Assembly (NCBI GenBank): GCA_018713335.1
Contig: DVOW01000047.1
Span: forward strand, 1-37,470
DNA from: Candidatus Merdivicinus intestinigallinarum
GTDB taxonomy: Bacteria; Bacillota; Clostridia; Oscillospirales; Ruminococcaceae
Length of the DNA stretch: 37,470 nt
Direction: 5' to 3'
Positions 22,993 through 30,412 of this stretch are shown piece after piece. Numbering within the stretch: position 1 is the stretch's first letter; every line of letters starts with the position of its first letter. The notes beneath the pieces are model-generated. The model was not told where the DNA came from, did no database searches, and was given only the letters and a program-made list of their open reading frames with translations. The position numbers and the translations under genes were made by a program.

Positions 22993-23979
22993 TTAGGAGT
23001 CCTTTTCTTCCAGCAGTCGCAGCATTTTTCTGGCTTCTCCCACTGTCACAGGGTCCTGGGGTCCCAGGTATGTACCGGAAACCAAGCCCTTCTGGTGGGC
23101 CCAGGCCCAAGCCGGCTGGGCGCTGCGGGAAATTTCCTTGACATCCTCCGCCTTGCTCAGCCCGGTGTAACCCATGAGCCGGGGGCTGCCCTGGGACTTC
23201 CAAAGGGCCGTCACCAGCTGTTCCCGGGTCATAGCCTCGCCGTTCTCCGAAGACGCCGCGCTGACGGAACTTGATTTCTTGCCCAGCATCTGGTTCAGCG
23301 CCCCTTGGGTCAGAGGCTCCCAGGAAGCGCTGGGCAGGATCATGATGTGCAGGCCGTTGGTCTGGGCCGGATAGGAGGTGGCGTTGACGCCGGTCCAGGC
23401 GATGATATGGCCGCCGGCCTGCAAATCCTCTGCCGAAACCTTTTTGTCGGAGCCATAGTAAGAAAATTCCGTCTTTTGATCCGCCACGATATAGAGCCCG
23501 CCGTTGCTGGTCTGGATCCAGGTTTTGCCGTTTTTCCCGGAAACTTCTTCCACCTCATAATACTGGGCGCAGCCCACGTCCATGGGGACGTTGCCCACTA
23601 CGGCAAAGGCCGGGGACTGGGGCGGAATGGAACGGGTTTCCACAAGGCTGTGGAACACATACAGCCAGTCGCCCGCTTTCACGTCCGCGGAATCCAACGC
23701 CTTTTCCTTCCCGCTGTCGGTCCAGACGGTGTCTTCCGAAATGTTGAACACATACTCGCCGTAGCGTTCCGAATCCATCAGCAGTTTGACGACATTGCCG
23801 TCCTCGTCCTTTATAACCTCTTTTACCTGGCCATAGTAAAGGACGCTGTCCGGCAAAGCCTCGGCCTGTTCCGCCGCGGTCTGGGAAGTCCCGCCGGAAA
23901 TATCCGCCGCGGAAACCGGAACGGCGAAGGACATGGCTAAAATCCCGCAAAGGGCCATGGCTAACAGTTTCTTTTTCAT
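22993..23979 (-). CDS. Secreted protein with C-terminal SLH-like domain
   Basis: This 328-residue protein has a clear Sec signal peptide: MKKKLLAMALCGILAMS with AVPVSAA cleavage near residue 25. The mature part repeats short beta-rich units (YYGQVKEVIKDEDGNVV, LYIVADQKTEF) resembling OB-like or copper-amine-oxidase-N-like secreted modules. It ends with one S-layer-homology-like unit, MTREQLVTALWKSQG to EARKMLRLLEEKD (about 255-328), which may bind cell-wall polymers. SLH anchoring normally needs three units, so attachment may be weak. The frame extends 48 codons upstream, but AGAGGTGG before 23979 sets the start there. Its function is unknown; its neighbours give no pathway. Confidence 0.85.
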   Translation of the reverse strand: MKKKLLAMALCGILAMSFAVPVSAADISGGTSQTAAEQAEALPDSVLYYGQVKEVIKDEDGNVVKLLMDSERYGEYVFNISEDTVWTDSGKEKALDSADVKAGDWLYVFHSLVETRSIPPQSPAFAVVGNVPMDVGCAQYYEVEEVSGKNGKTWIQTSNGGLYIVADQKTEFSYYGSDKKVSAEDLQAGGHIIAWTGVNATSYPAQTNGLHIMILPSASWEPLTQGALNQMLGKKSSSVSAASSENGEAMTREQLVTALWKSQGSPRLMGYTGLSKAEDVKEISRSAQPAWAWAHQKGLVSGTYLGPQDPVTVGEARKMLRLLEEKDS

Positions 23980-24070
23980 AATATTACCACCTCTTTTAAC
24001 AAAATCATTTCCCGCAAAGGGCCTTTCATTTATCAAGTACCCAGACCGCCCGCAGATGTTGCGTCTGGAC

Positions 24071-24095
24071 AAAAAAATTCCCGGCTTGCCGGGAA
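24071..24095 (-). terminator. uraA terminator
   Basis: On the minus strand, TTCCCGG-CAAG-CCGGGAA (24095-24078) is followed by a run of seven T residues, about 25 bases after the permease stop and upstream of the SLH-like gene. Confidence 0.9.
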
Positions 24096-24119
24096 AACCC
24101 GGAGCCGGAAAAATCTTTC

Positions 24120-25457
24120 TCATACTTTGAAGGAAACAGACTGTTCGCCTTCCTCTTCTTTGCCGAACTCGTAGTCGTTGCCGGGGATAATGGCGTTCAA
24201 AACAATCCCCAGGATGGCCGCCACAGCCAGGCCGGACAAGGTGATGGTGTAATCGCCGGCTGCAAAGGAGATGCCGTTGTTTTCAAAGGCGAAGTTGATA
24301 CCCAGGGCGCTGACCAAAATTACCGCTGCGATGACCAGGTTGCGGGTTTTGGTGAAATCCACCCGGTTCTCTACAATGTTCCGCACGCCCACGGCGGAAA
24401 TCATGCCGTAGAGGATGATGGACACGCCGCCGATAATGGCGGTGGGGATGGTTTCAATGACCGCGCCGATCTTGGGGCTGAAGCTCAGAAGGATGGCGAA
24501 GCAGGCTGCGATCCGCATGACCCTGGGGTCGTAGATCCGGGTCATGGCCAGAACGCCGGTATTCTCGCCGTAGGTGGTGTTGGCCGGGCCGCCGAAGAAG
24601 CCTGCCATGGAGGTGGCCAGGCCGTCGCCCAGCAGGGTCCGGGACAGACCCGGGTCGGCGATGTAGTTTTTGCCGGTGGTGGCGCTGATGGCCGCCATGT
24701 CGCCGATATGCTCCATAATGGTGGCCAGGGCGATGGGCATAATCATGAGGATGGCGTTCAGGTCAAATTTCGCCATAGCGGAACGGTGAACCGGCAGGCC
24801 GATCCACTGGGCTTCCCGGATGGCGGTAAAGTCCACCTGGCCCATGCACAGGGCCACAACGTAGGAAATCACGATCCCCAGGATAATGGGGATGATCTTC
24901 ACCATGCCCCGGCCCCAGATGTTGCAGATGATGATGACCGCCAGGGCGACAATGGCCAAAAGCCAGTTGGTGCTGGCGTTGGACACGGCGTTGGGGGACA
25001 GGATGAGGCCGATGGAAATGATGATGGGTCCGGTAACCACCGGGGGGAAGAACCGCATGACCCGCTTAATGCCGAAGGCGGCAATCAGGGCGGACAGCAC
25101 CACATACACCAGGCCCGCCGCCACCACGCCGCCGCAGGCGTAGGGGAGCATTTCCAGGTTGGAGCTGCCGTCAGCCAGTCTGGGAGCCACCGCCGCAAAT
25201 CCCCCTAAGAACGCGAAGGAGGAGCCTAAAAACGCCGGGACCTTACCCTTGGTAATCAAATGGAACAGCAGGGTGCCGAGGCCCGCCATCAGCAGGGTGG
25301 TGGAAACATCCAGGCCGGTGATAATGGGCACCAGAACCGTTGCGCCGAACATAGCGAAGGTGTGCTGGATCCCCAGCAGGAGCATCCGGGGGATCCCCAG
25401 CTGGCGGGCGTCAAAAAGGCCCTCCGCCCCAATGGCGGCAGTTTTCGTTTTCTTCAT
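24120..25457 (-). CDS. uraA: Uracil/xanthine permease family transporter (NCS2), probable uracil permease
   Basis: This 445-residue inner-membrane protein has about 14 hydrophobic segments and the NCS2 signatures: MEHIGDMAAIS in transmembrane segment 8 and GGPANTTYGENTGVLAMTR following it, which fits the uracil branch (UraA/PyrP). It should take up uracil with protons. An in-frame extension of 15 codons exists, but the ATG at 25457 with AGGAGG spaced correctly is preferred. The charged cytoplasmic tail ends at a strong terminator. No pyrimidine gene is adjacent. Regulation may involve the leader hairpin at 25471-25489, though no PyrR-type conserved loop is evident. Confidence 0.92.
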   Translation of the reverse strand: MKKTKTAAIGAEGLFDARQLGIPRMLLLGIQHTFAMFGATVLVPIITGLDVSTTLLMAGLGTLLFHLITKGKVPAFLGSSFAFLGGFAAVAPRLADGSSNLEMLPYACGGVVAAGLVYVVLSALIAAFGIKRVMRFFPPVVTGPIIISIGLILSPNAVSNASTNWLLAIVALAVIIICNIWGRGMVKIIPIILGIVISYVVALCMGQVDFTAIREAQWIGLPVHRSAMAKFDLNAILMIMPIALATIMEHIGDMAAISATTGKNYIADPGLSRTLLGDGLATSMAGFFGGPANTTYGENTGVLAMTRIYDPRVMRIAACFAILLSFSPKIGAVIETIPTAIIGGVSIILYGMISAVGVRNIVENRVDFTKTRNLVIAAVILVSALGINFAFENNGISFAAGDYTITLSGLAVAAILGIVLNAIIPGNDYEFGKEEEGEQSVSFKV

Positions 25458-25470
25458 ACTTCCTCCTTCT

Positions 25471-25489
25471 TCGGGCCGCTGCTGCCCGA
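25471..25489 (-). promoter_or_regulatory. Hairpin just upstream of the uraA ribosome binding site
   Basis: TCGGGC (25489-25484) can pair with GCCCGA (25476-25471), with a seven-base loop, in a leader of about 57 bases. It ends five bases before the Shine-Dalgarno sequence and could affect translation. No known riboswitch is recognised. Confidence 0.35.
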
Positions 25490-25520
25490 GCCGCTTACGC
25501 AAAGCCGCATAATCGTGTTT

Positions 25521-25549
25521 ATTATAACAAATCCTTTACAGTTTTTCAA
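25521..25549 (-). promoter_or_regulatory. uraA promoter
   Basis: On the minus strand, TTGAAA (25549-25544), a 17-base spacer and a perfect TATAAT (25526-25521) lie about 65 bases before the start. Confidence 0.8.
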
Positions 25550-25650
25550 CAGATTCTTTGCATTTCCCTTCTTTTCGCTCTTTTCACGCAAGACGGAGAA
25601 AGTTTTTTGTGCGGATTACAGCAGATTTTTCTAAAATGACAGATTTTCTC

Positions 25651-25704
25651 TTGACAAGCCGAACAGAAAGTGATATATTTATCCCAAAATGATATAAATT
25701 TATC
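25651..25704 (+). promoter_or_regulatory. Promoter and repeated operator-like motif of the DUF3796/XRE operon
   Basis: A perfect TTGACA (25651-25656), a 17-base spacer and TATATT (25674-25679) form the promoter. Two similar motifs, TGATATATTTATC (25671-25683, covering the -10) and TGATATAAATTTATC (25690-25704, over the expected start of transcription), are placed for repression, most likely by the XRE protein of the same operon. Confidence 0.7.
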
Positions 25705-25722
25705 TCTTTTGAAGGGACTGTC

Positions 25723-26364
25723 ATGAGGAAAAAGCAAATCAAGCGAATTGTTGCCGGAGGGATTGGATGTGGGATTTTCCTGGCCGCCGCCGTTATCTAT
25801 TCCATCTTGTTCAATGGAAGCCGGTTGGTAGAGCCGATGGACTTTTCCCAGTATGTTTTTTCGGCAAAGGACCTGCCCATGCTGGCGGCCGGAGCCTGCA
25901 TTGCTGTCTGGGCGGTTTACACAGCGGCTGTGTGCCTGAAATCTGCTTTCACCAAAAACAAACCGGACACAAACTATACCCGGACCCTCTCCCCCTTCTG
26001 GGGGTTGTTCGGCTTTGCGGGATTCGCCGGATTCCTGGGATTCTGGACATACGCCCAGGAGGGCGTGGTTTTTCCCTTTATTTTCTTCCTGTTTTTCGGC
26101 TTTTTCGGGTTGTTTTTTGAAGGGAAACTATCCCACACCCTGCAAGACGAGTTATTTTTGGCAAACCGGCGGAAAGCGGAAAGCAAGGCGTACAAAACCG
26201 GGTTTTCCCTGCTGTTCGTAGTGCTTTGGCTGGCGGGAATCGGGCTTTTTTCCAATCACGCGGAATGGTGCGCCATTTTCATGCTGATTTCCGTTTCTCT
26301 GATTTACGCGCTGGTGCTGTTTTTAAGCAGTTACCTGCTGTACCGCTATGAGAAAGAGGAGTGA
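25723..26364 (+). CDS. DUF3796-type membrane protein
   Basis: This 213-residue protein has about six membrane segments in three groups: residues 9-30, 52-72 with the paired GFAGFAGFLGFW and FIFFLFFGFFGLFF segments around 94-131, and the two C-terminal helices. The glycine-phenylalanine repeats before the third segment are typical of DUF3796 proteins, which regularly lie next to a small XRE regulator in Firmicutes, as here (3-base gap). The function of the family is unknown; a role in membrane stress or in modulating the regulator is conceivable. The ATG at 25723 follows GAAGGGA. Confidence 0.8.
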   Translation: MRKKQIKRIVAGGIGCGIFLAAAVIYSILFNGSRLVEPMDFSQYVFSAKDLPMLAAGACIAVWAVYTAAVCLKSAFTKNKPDTNYTRTLSPFWGLFGFAGFAGFLGFWTYAQEGVVFPFIFFLFFGFFGLFFEGKLSHTLQDELFLANRRKAESKAYKTGFSLLFVVLWLAGIGLFSNHAEWCAIFMLISVSLIYALVLFLSSYLLYRYEKEE

Positions 26365-26367
26365 ACA

Positions 26368-26571
26368 ATGGGCGCGGATTTTGAATGCAACCTGAAGGTA
26401 TACCGGGCGGCCCGGGGGCTTACCCAGGAACAGCTGGCGGAATTGGTGGGTGTGCGGCGGGAAACCATTATGCGGCTGGAAAAAGCCCAGTATAATCCCT
26501 CGCTGAAACTGGCGATTGATATTTCCCGGGCGGTAGGCGCGCCTATTGAGGAGATTTTTATTTATAAATAG
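26368..26571 (+). CDS. Small XRE-family HTH regulator
   Basis: This 67-residue protein is a single Cro/C1-type helix-turn-helix: LKVYRAARGLTQEQLAELVG, then VRRETIMRLEKAQYNPSLKL, ending AVGAPIEEIFIYK. It is the compact type that partners DUF3796 or DUF2178-like membrane proteins. The ATG at 26368 follows GAGGAG, 3 bases after the membrane protein stop, so translation is coupled. It probably represses its own operon at the repeated motifs at 25671-25704. Confidence 0.92.
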   Translation: MGADFECNLKVYRAARGLTQEQLAELVGVRRETIMRLEKAQYNPSLKLAIDISRAVGAPIEEIFIYK

Positions 26572-26575
26572 GCAA

Positions 26576-26603
26576 AAAAGACAGGTCCGAAAGCCTGTCT
26601 TTT
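26576..26603. terminator. Bidirectional terminator after the XRE gene
   Basis: AAAAGACAGG (26576-26585) pairs with CCTGTCTTTT (26594-26603) around an eight-base loop, with A/T runs on both sides for the converging small membrane gene. Confidence 0.85.
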
Positions 26604-26608
26604 CCGTT

Positions 26609-26809
26609 TTACCATCTGCCCTTTTTCAGCCGCCCCGCAACTAAAATGGTTCCAAAAATCAGAAGTACCAGCAGGGCGGAAATCCAAAGGGGACTCAACA
26701 CCCACAGCCAGGAAACGTCTATGAGTCCAAAGGCCTTCAGCACAATGAGAATCAAGGTCAGAGTGCCGATGAAGCCCATCCCGGACCTTTTCGCCTGTTT
26801 TTGTTCCAT
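26609..26809 (-). CDS. Small two-helix membrane protein (Fragile-X-F-like)
   Basis: This 66-residue protein has two hydrophobic helices, GFIGTLTLILIVLKAFGL and a segment around WVLSPLWISALLVLLIFGTI, and short basic ends. The order, with a W-x-W-V-L-x-P-x-W turn, is that of the short proteins annotated as transmembrane Fragile-X-F. No function is established. The ATG at 26809 follows AAGGGGG. It is the last gene of the nadE operon, 10 bases after another small membrane protein. Confidence 0.75.
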   Translation of the reverse strand: MEQKQAKRSGMGFIGTLTLILIVLKAFGLIDVSWLWVLSPLWISALLVLLIFGTILVAGRLKKGRW

Positions 26810-26819
26810 ATAACCCCCT

Positions 26820-27056
26820 TTATTCCGTATCGGAACTCAGGGACCGGCAGACCATCCGGCCGAAATTCACCATCAGGGGGATATAGGTTGCCAGGAAAAC
26901 AAGCCCGGCCAAAATCAGGGGGATCTTCCGCTTTTTCTCCGGCACGCAAAGGCCGATAAGCGCTCCCATGGCGCAGAGGCAGAATTTAATCAGGGCCAGG
27001 TCCTTCCAGTCGCACTCCCGGATATAGGCGCTGCCCCAGTCAAAGAGCCTTTTCAC
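26820..27056 (-). CDS. Small membrane protein (annotated elsewhere as permease of phosphate ABC transporter)
   Basis: This 78-residue protein starts with a GTG at 27056 preceded by AGGAGGG. It has an amphipathic beginning (MKRLFDWGSAYIRECDWKDLALIKF) and two membrane segments near 28-40 and 46-66. The D-W-K-D-L-A-L-I-K-F motif is characteristic of a widespread clostridial family labelled 'permease of phosphate ABC transporter'. There is no phosphate transporter here, and the label is probably misleading. It sits 45 bases after nadE in the same direction. Confidence 0.75.
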   Translation of the reverse strand: MKRLFDWGSAYIRECDWKDLALIKFCLCAMGALIGLCVPEKKRKIPLILAGLVFLATYIPLMVNFGRMVCRSLSSDTE

Positions 27057-27101
27057 GAAAATCCCTCCTGTTGTATTGAATGGTAAAATACTTTTTGTAA
27101 A

Positions 27102-29021
27102 TTATTCTGCCAAGAACGCGCCCATGTCCGCATCGGAAGGCATCCGCCAGTCGCCCCGGGGAGAAAGGCTGACGGAACCGACCTTGGGGCCGTCCGGCAG
27201 GCAGGAACGCTTGAACTGGCTGATAAAGAACCGCTTTAAGAACAAAGACAGCCACTTTTCGATTTCTTCCTTGGAATATTTCTCTCCAAAGGCCCGGCTG
27301 GCCAGGAAGGCCAGCTTGTCCCGCTGGCAGCCGAAGCGCAGGAAGTGGTAAAGGAAGAAATCATGGAGCTCATAGGGCCCGATGTTCTCCTCGGTTTTCT
27401 GCTGGATCTCCCCGTTTTCATCGGGGGGAAGCAGTTCGGGGCTCACCGGGGTGTCCAGCACCTCCCGCAGAACGGCGGCGGTGCGGGGGTCCGATTCCTC
27501 GGCCACAAAAGCCACCAGGTGCCGCACCAGGGTCTTGGGCACCGAGGCGTTGACGCCGTACATGCTCATGTGGTCGCCGTTGTAGGTGCACCAGCCCATG
27601 GCCAGCTCTGAAAGGTCGCCGGTGCCCACCAGGAGGCCCCCTTCCTTGTTGGCCAGATCCATAAGGATCTGGGTGCGCTCCCGGGCCTGGGTGTTTTCAT
27701 AGGTGACGTCGTGGACAGACGGGTCGTGGCCGATGTCCCGCATATGCTGGAGGCAGGAAGGCTTGATGTCCACCTCCCGCAGCTCGGCTCCCAGGGAACG
27801 GATCAGTTCCAGAGCGTTCTGGTAAGTGCGGTCGGTGGTGCCGAAGCCGGGCATGGTGACGCAGAGGATGTTTTCCTCCGGCAGGCCCAGGCGCTTCATG
27901 GCCTCGTGGGACACCAGCAGAGCCAGGGTGGAGTCCAAGCCCCCGGAAATGCCGATGACCGCCCGTTTCATACCGGTGTGGGACAGACGCCGGGCCAGAC
28001 CGGCGGACTGGATGGCGAAGATTTCCCGGCAGCGTTCCGCCCGGGTCCGGGCATCGCTGGGGATAAAGGGCGTGGGGTCGTAGGGCCGGTCCATCTGCTC
28101 CAGGGAGAGCTCCGGCAGTTCCCCGGAAACTACCCGCATCCTGCCGCCGTACACTGCCGCGCAGTCGTGGAAGCTGCCGTCCTTGCGGCGCTCCGCCATT
28201 AAGCGGTCCAGATCCACGCAGGCGACGGCCATGGCGCCGTCCTGCCTGAATCTCTCCCCTTCCGCTAAAATCGTGCCGTTTTCCGCCACAGTGCAGGCCC
28301 CTCCGAAGACCAGGTCGGTGGTGGATTCCCCAAGGCCGGAGGAAGCGTAGGCGTAAGCGCAGATGCACCGGGCGCTCTGGCCGGAAATCAGGTTTTTCCG
28401 GTAGGCGTCCTTGGCCACCAGCTCATTGCTGGCGGAAAGGTTGAGAATCAGGTTCGCGCCGCTGACGGCAAGACGGGAGCTGGGCGGGATGGGCACCCAC
28501 AGATCCTCGCAGACCTCCACGCCGACGGTCAGTTCCCCAAACCGGAAGAGCATTTCGCCGAAGGGGACCCTTTGGCCGCAGAGGGTGATCTCCTCCTCCA
28601 ATGCAGAAGAGCCCGGCGCAAACCACCGTTTTTCGTAAAATTCCTGGTAATTGGGCAGGTACTCCTTGGGGACAGCCCCCAAAATTTTTCCGTTTTGGAT
28701 AAGAACAGCACAATTATACAAGGCGTCGCCGACACGCACCGGCATTCCCAGGGCAATCACCGCGGGATCCCCGGCAGTTTCAGTTAAAATCCGGCCCAGG
28801 GCCCCTTCGCAGCCCCGGATCAGCCGGTCCTGATGGAACAGGTCGGCGGCGGTATAGGACGACAGGGCCAGTTCCGGCAGGACGATCACCTGCGCACCGG
28901 TTTTCCGGGCTTTAGCAATGGCTTCCAGCAGGTAAGCGGCGTTTTTTTCAGGGTTGGCCACCGCCGTTTTGGCGGAACAGGCGGCAATTTTTACAAATCC
29001 AAAATCGGACGCGGTTTTCAT
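27102..29021 (-). CDS. nadE: Glutamine-dependent NAD+ synthetase
   Basis: This 639-residue two-domain enzyme makes NAD from nicotinate adenine dinucleotide with ATP, taking ammonia from glutamine. The N-terminal nitrilase-type amidase has the triad E50 (in [10 protein letters not shown]), K119 (PKEYLPNY) and C171 (GVEVCEDLW). The synthetase domain has the pyrophosphatase loop ISGGLDS at 358-364 and the conserved [13 protein letters not shown] segment near 476-488. The length matches the long clostridial/actinobacterial glutamine-dependent type. The ATG at 29021 follows AAAGGAG, with a clear promoter. Two small membrane protein genes follow in the operon. Confidence 0.96.
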   Translation of the reverse strand: MKTASDFGFVKIAACSAKTAVANPEKNAAYLLEAIAKARKTGAQVIVLPELALSSYTAADLFHQDRLIRGCEGALGRILTETAGDPAVIALGMPVRVGDALYNCAVLIQNGKILGAVPKEYLPNYQEFYEKRWFAPGSSALEEEITLCGQRVPFGEMLFRFGELTVGVEVCEDLWVPIPPSSRLAVSGANLILNLSASNELVAKDAYRKNLISGQSARCICAYAYASSGLGESTTDLVFGGACTVAENGTILAEGERFRQDGAMAVACVDLDRLMAERRKDGSFHDCAAVYGGRMRVVSGELPELSLEQMDRPYDPTPFIPSDARTRAERCREIFAIQSAGLARRLSHTGMKRAVIGISGGLDSTLALLVSHEAMKRLGLPEENILCVTMPGFGTTDRTYQNALELIRSLGAELREVDIKPSCLQHMRDIGHDPSVHDVTYENTQARERTQILMDLANKEGGLLVGTGDLSELAMGWCTYNGDHMSMYGVNASVPKTLVRHLVAFVAEESDPRTAAVLREVLDTPVSPELLPPDENGEIQQKTEENIGPYELHDFFLYHFLRFGCQRDKLAFLASRAFGEKYSKEEIEKWLSLFLKRFFISQFKRSCLPDGPKVGSVSLSPRGDWRMPSDADMGAFLAE

Positions 29022-29060
29022 GGAAACACTCCTTTAAGCATGAGTAAGATTTCTGCTTTT

Positions 29061-29089
29061 ATTGTACCTCATTCCCAGCAGGTTTGCAA
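29061..29089 (-). promoter_or_regulatory. nadE promoter
   Basis: On the minus strand, TTGCAA (29089-29084), a 17-base spacer and TACAAT (29066-29061) lie about 40 bases before the start. Confidence 0.7.
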
Positions 29090-29159
29090 GGAAAAAGTAC
29101 AGCACAAAATAAAACCATAAAATTCGTACTATTTGCACAACTTTTTTTGTGTGCGCCTG

Positions 29160-29188
29160 TTGATTTCATGCAAGGAATCTGCTATAAT
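29160..29188 (+). promoter_or_regulatory. Promoter of the lipoprotein pair
   Basis: TTGATT (29160-29165), a 17-base spacer and a perfect TATAAT (29183-29188) lie about 25 bases before the first lipoprotein start. It is divergent from the nadE promoter about 70 bases away. Confidence 0.75.
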
Positions 29189-29212
29189 GAAGGCAGAAAG
29201 GGGGCGTTTTGA

Positions 29213-29794
29213 ATGGCCCATATCGAGATATTGGCGGCGCTGCTGGCCGCGTCCATGTTGATCGCCTGCGGCCAGGCCGAACCGGCGGAAGCGGACCCCA
29301 TGGCCTTTGAGAACACCAAATGGCTGCAAACGGAGGAAGAAACGGAAGAGGCCCTGGGCATTTCCCTGGAGGGATTTGAAAAAACGGAGGAGGACGGAAC
29401 CGTCACCTACCGGGACGACAGCTTTGAAGGGACGCTGCCCGTCAGCGGGTCTAAGCCCTCGGAAATGACGCTGCTTTTCGTGCCGGTGTTCCCGGAGGAA
29501 CCCAACTATCTCCGCCGTATCGGACTGAGTTTTACGGACGAGGGGGAGCAGGAAAAATTTGAAAGCTTCCTGACCCAGGTGTATGGGGAACCGGAAGAAA
29601 GAATTTTAAATCCCAATGTCCCTGAAACGGCCTACGATGCCTGGGAGGCGGAAGGAGAAAAGGAACGTGTTTCCATCCGGCGCACCTCGTCCGGAAAGGA
29701 CGGCCGGGAGGCCTTTCTGATTACCTACGGCTGGACGGATGAATATAGCGCCGAGCTTTTGAAGCAGGCGGCATCCGGTTCCGGAGGAGAATGA
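29213..29794 (+). CDS. Putative lipoprotein, tandem paralogue 1
   Basis: This 193-residue protein has an N-terminal hydrophobic stretch ending in a lipobox, L-I-A-C, with C19 the expected lipidated residue. Unusually, the N-terminal region before it (MAHIEI) lacks lysine or arginine and has a glutamate, so export may be inefficient. A stop codon immediately precedes the ATG, and AAAGGGGG lies just upstream, so the start is firm. The mature part is acidic and beta-rich, with a FENTKWLQTEEETEEALG segment and an LPVSG block shared with the next gene. No family is recognised. It resembles small clostridial extracellular lipoproteins of unknown role. Confidence 0.8.
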   Translation: MAHIEILAALLAASMLIACGQAEPAEADPMAFENTKWLQTEEETEEALGISLEGFEKTEEDGTVTYRDDSFEGTLPVSGSKPSEMTLLFVPVFPEEPNYLRRIGLSFTDEGEQEKFESFLTQVYGEPEERILNPNVPETAYDAWEAEGEKERVSIRRTSSGKDGREAFLITYGWTDEYSAELLKQAASGSGGE

Positions 29795-29818
29795 TCAGGC
29801 GGAAAGGGGGCCCAACCC

Positions 29819-30367
29819 ATGTTATGGAAGAGAGTGATCCCGGCGCTGCTGGCGTCGTTCTTGCTGACTGCCTGCGGAAAAGCGGAGGCAGACCCGGCCG
29901 TCTTTGAAAATACCGCCTGGAAACAGTCCCCGGAGGAAACCGCTGAAGCCCTGGGCCGGGATTTTTCCAGGGAATCGCCGCCCAGAGAGGATGTCCCAAA
30001 GGGAGAACTGCTGAACTGCCTGTATGACGGTCCCATCCCCCTGCCCGTCAGCGGGGCGGAAGCGGAGGACGCTTCCTTCCTTTACTGGAACCTGGACGGC
30101 AATTTCCAGCTTGCGGAGGTGCGGCTGCTGTTCGGCTCCCCGGAAGAAACGGAGGAGTACCGGGCTTATCTGGACGGCCTTTACGGAAAGGCGGAAAAAG
30201 CGGAGATTTCTCGGGTTGATAAAAACGGCCAGCACGACGTCATTTGGCAGTGGGCGGACGGGGAAATCATCGTTTCCTATCTGCCGCCGGAAACACCCTT
30301 TTATAACGCGGAATTTCCCAACGGGATGTTCCGTTTCCAATGCGGCGCCTTTCCCTGGACAGAATAA
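29819..30367 (+). CDS. Putative lipoprotein, tandem paralogue 2
   Basis: This 182-residue protein has a conventional lipoprotein signal: MLWKRVIPALLASFLLTAC, with C19 after L-L-T-A. The mature part shares FENTAWKQSPEETAEALG and an LPVSG block with the preceding protein, so the two arose by duplication. The C-terminal half differs and is aromatic-rich (VIWQWADGEIIVSYLPP). The ATG follows AAAGGGGG and lies 24 bases after the first gene. A terminator follows its stop. No function is recognised; an extracytoplasmic sensor or inhibitor-like role is possible but unsupported. Confidence 0.8.
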   Translation: MLWKRVIPALLASFLLTACGKAEADPAVFENTAWKQSPEETAEALGRDFSRESPPREDVPKGELLNCLYDGPIPLPVSGAEAEDASFLYWNLDGNFQLAEVRLLFGSPEETEEYRAYLDGLYGKAEKAEISRVDKNGQHDVIWQWADGEIIVSYLPPETPFYNAEFPNGMFRFQCGAFPWTE

Positions 30368-30372
30368 AAATA

Positions 30373-30412
30373 CCCGCCTTTCCTTTTGGAAGGGCGGGAT
30401 TCCTTTTATTTT
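30373..30412. terminator. Bidirectional terminator between the lipoprotein pair and rny
   Basis: CCCGCCTTTCC (30373-30383) pairs with GGAAGGGCGGG (30388-30398) with one T/G wobble and a TTTT loop. T-runs follow on the plus strand (TTCCTTTTATTTT) and on the minus strand (TATTTTTATT). Confidence 0.85.

Noticed and set aside
22842-23141. A 99-codon plus-strand open frame downstream of pap
   Set aside because: It has no ribosome binding site, its composition follows the hairpins at 22842-22956, and it runs into the antisense of the SLH-like gene; the protein would be low-complexity and proline-rich.
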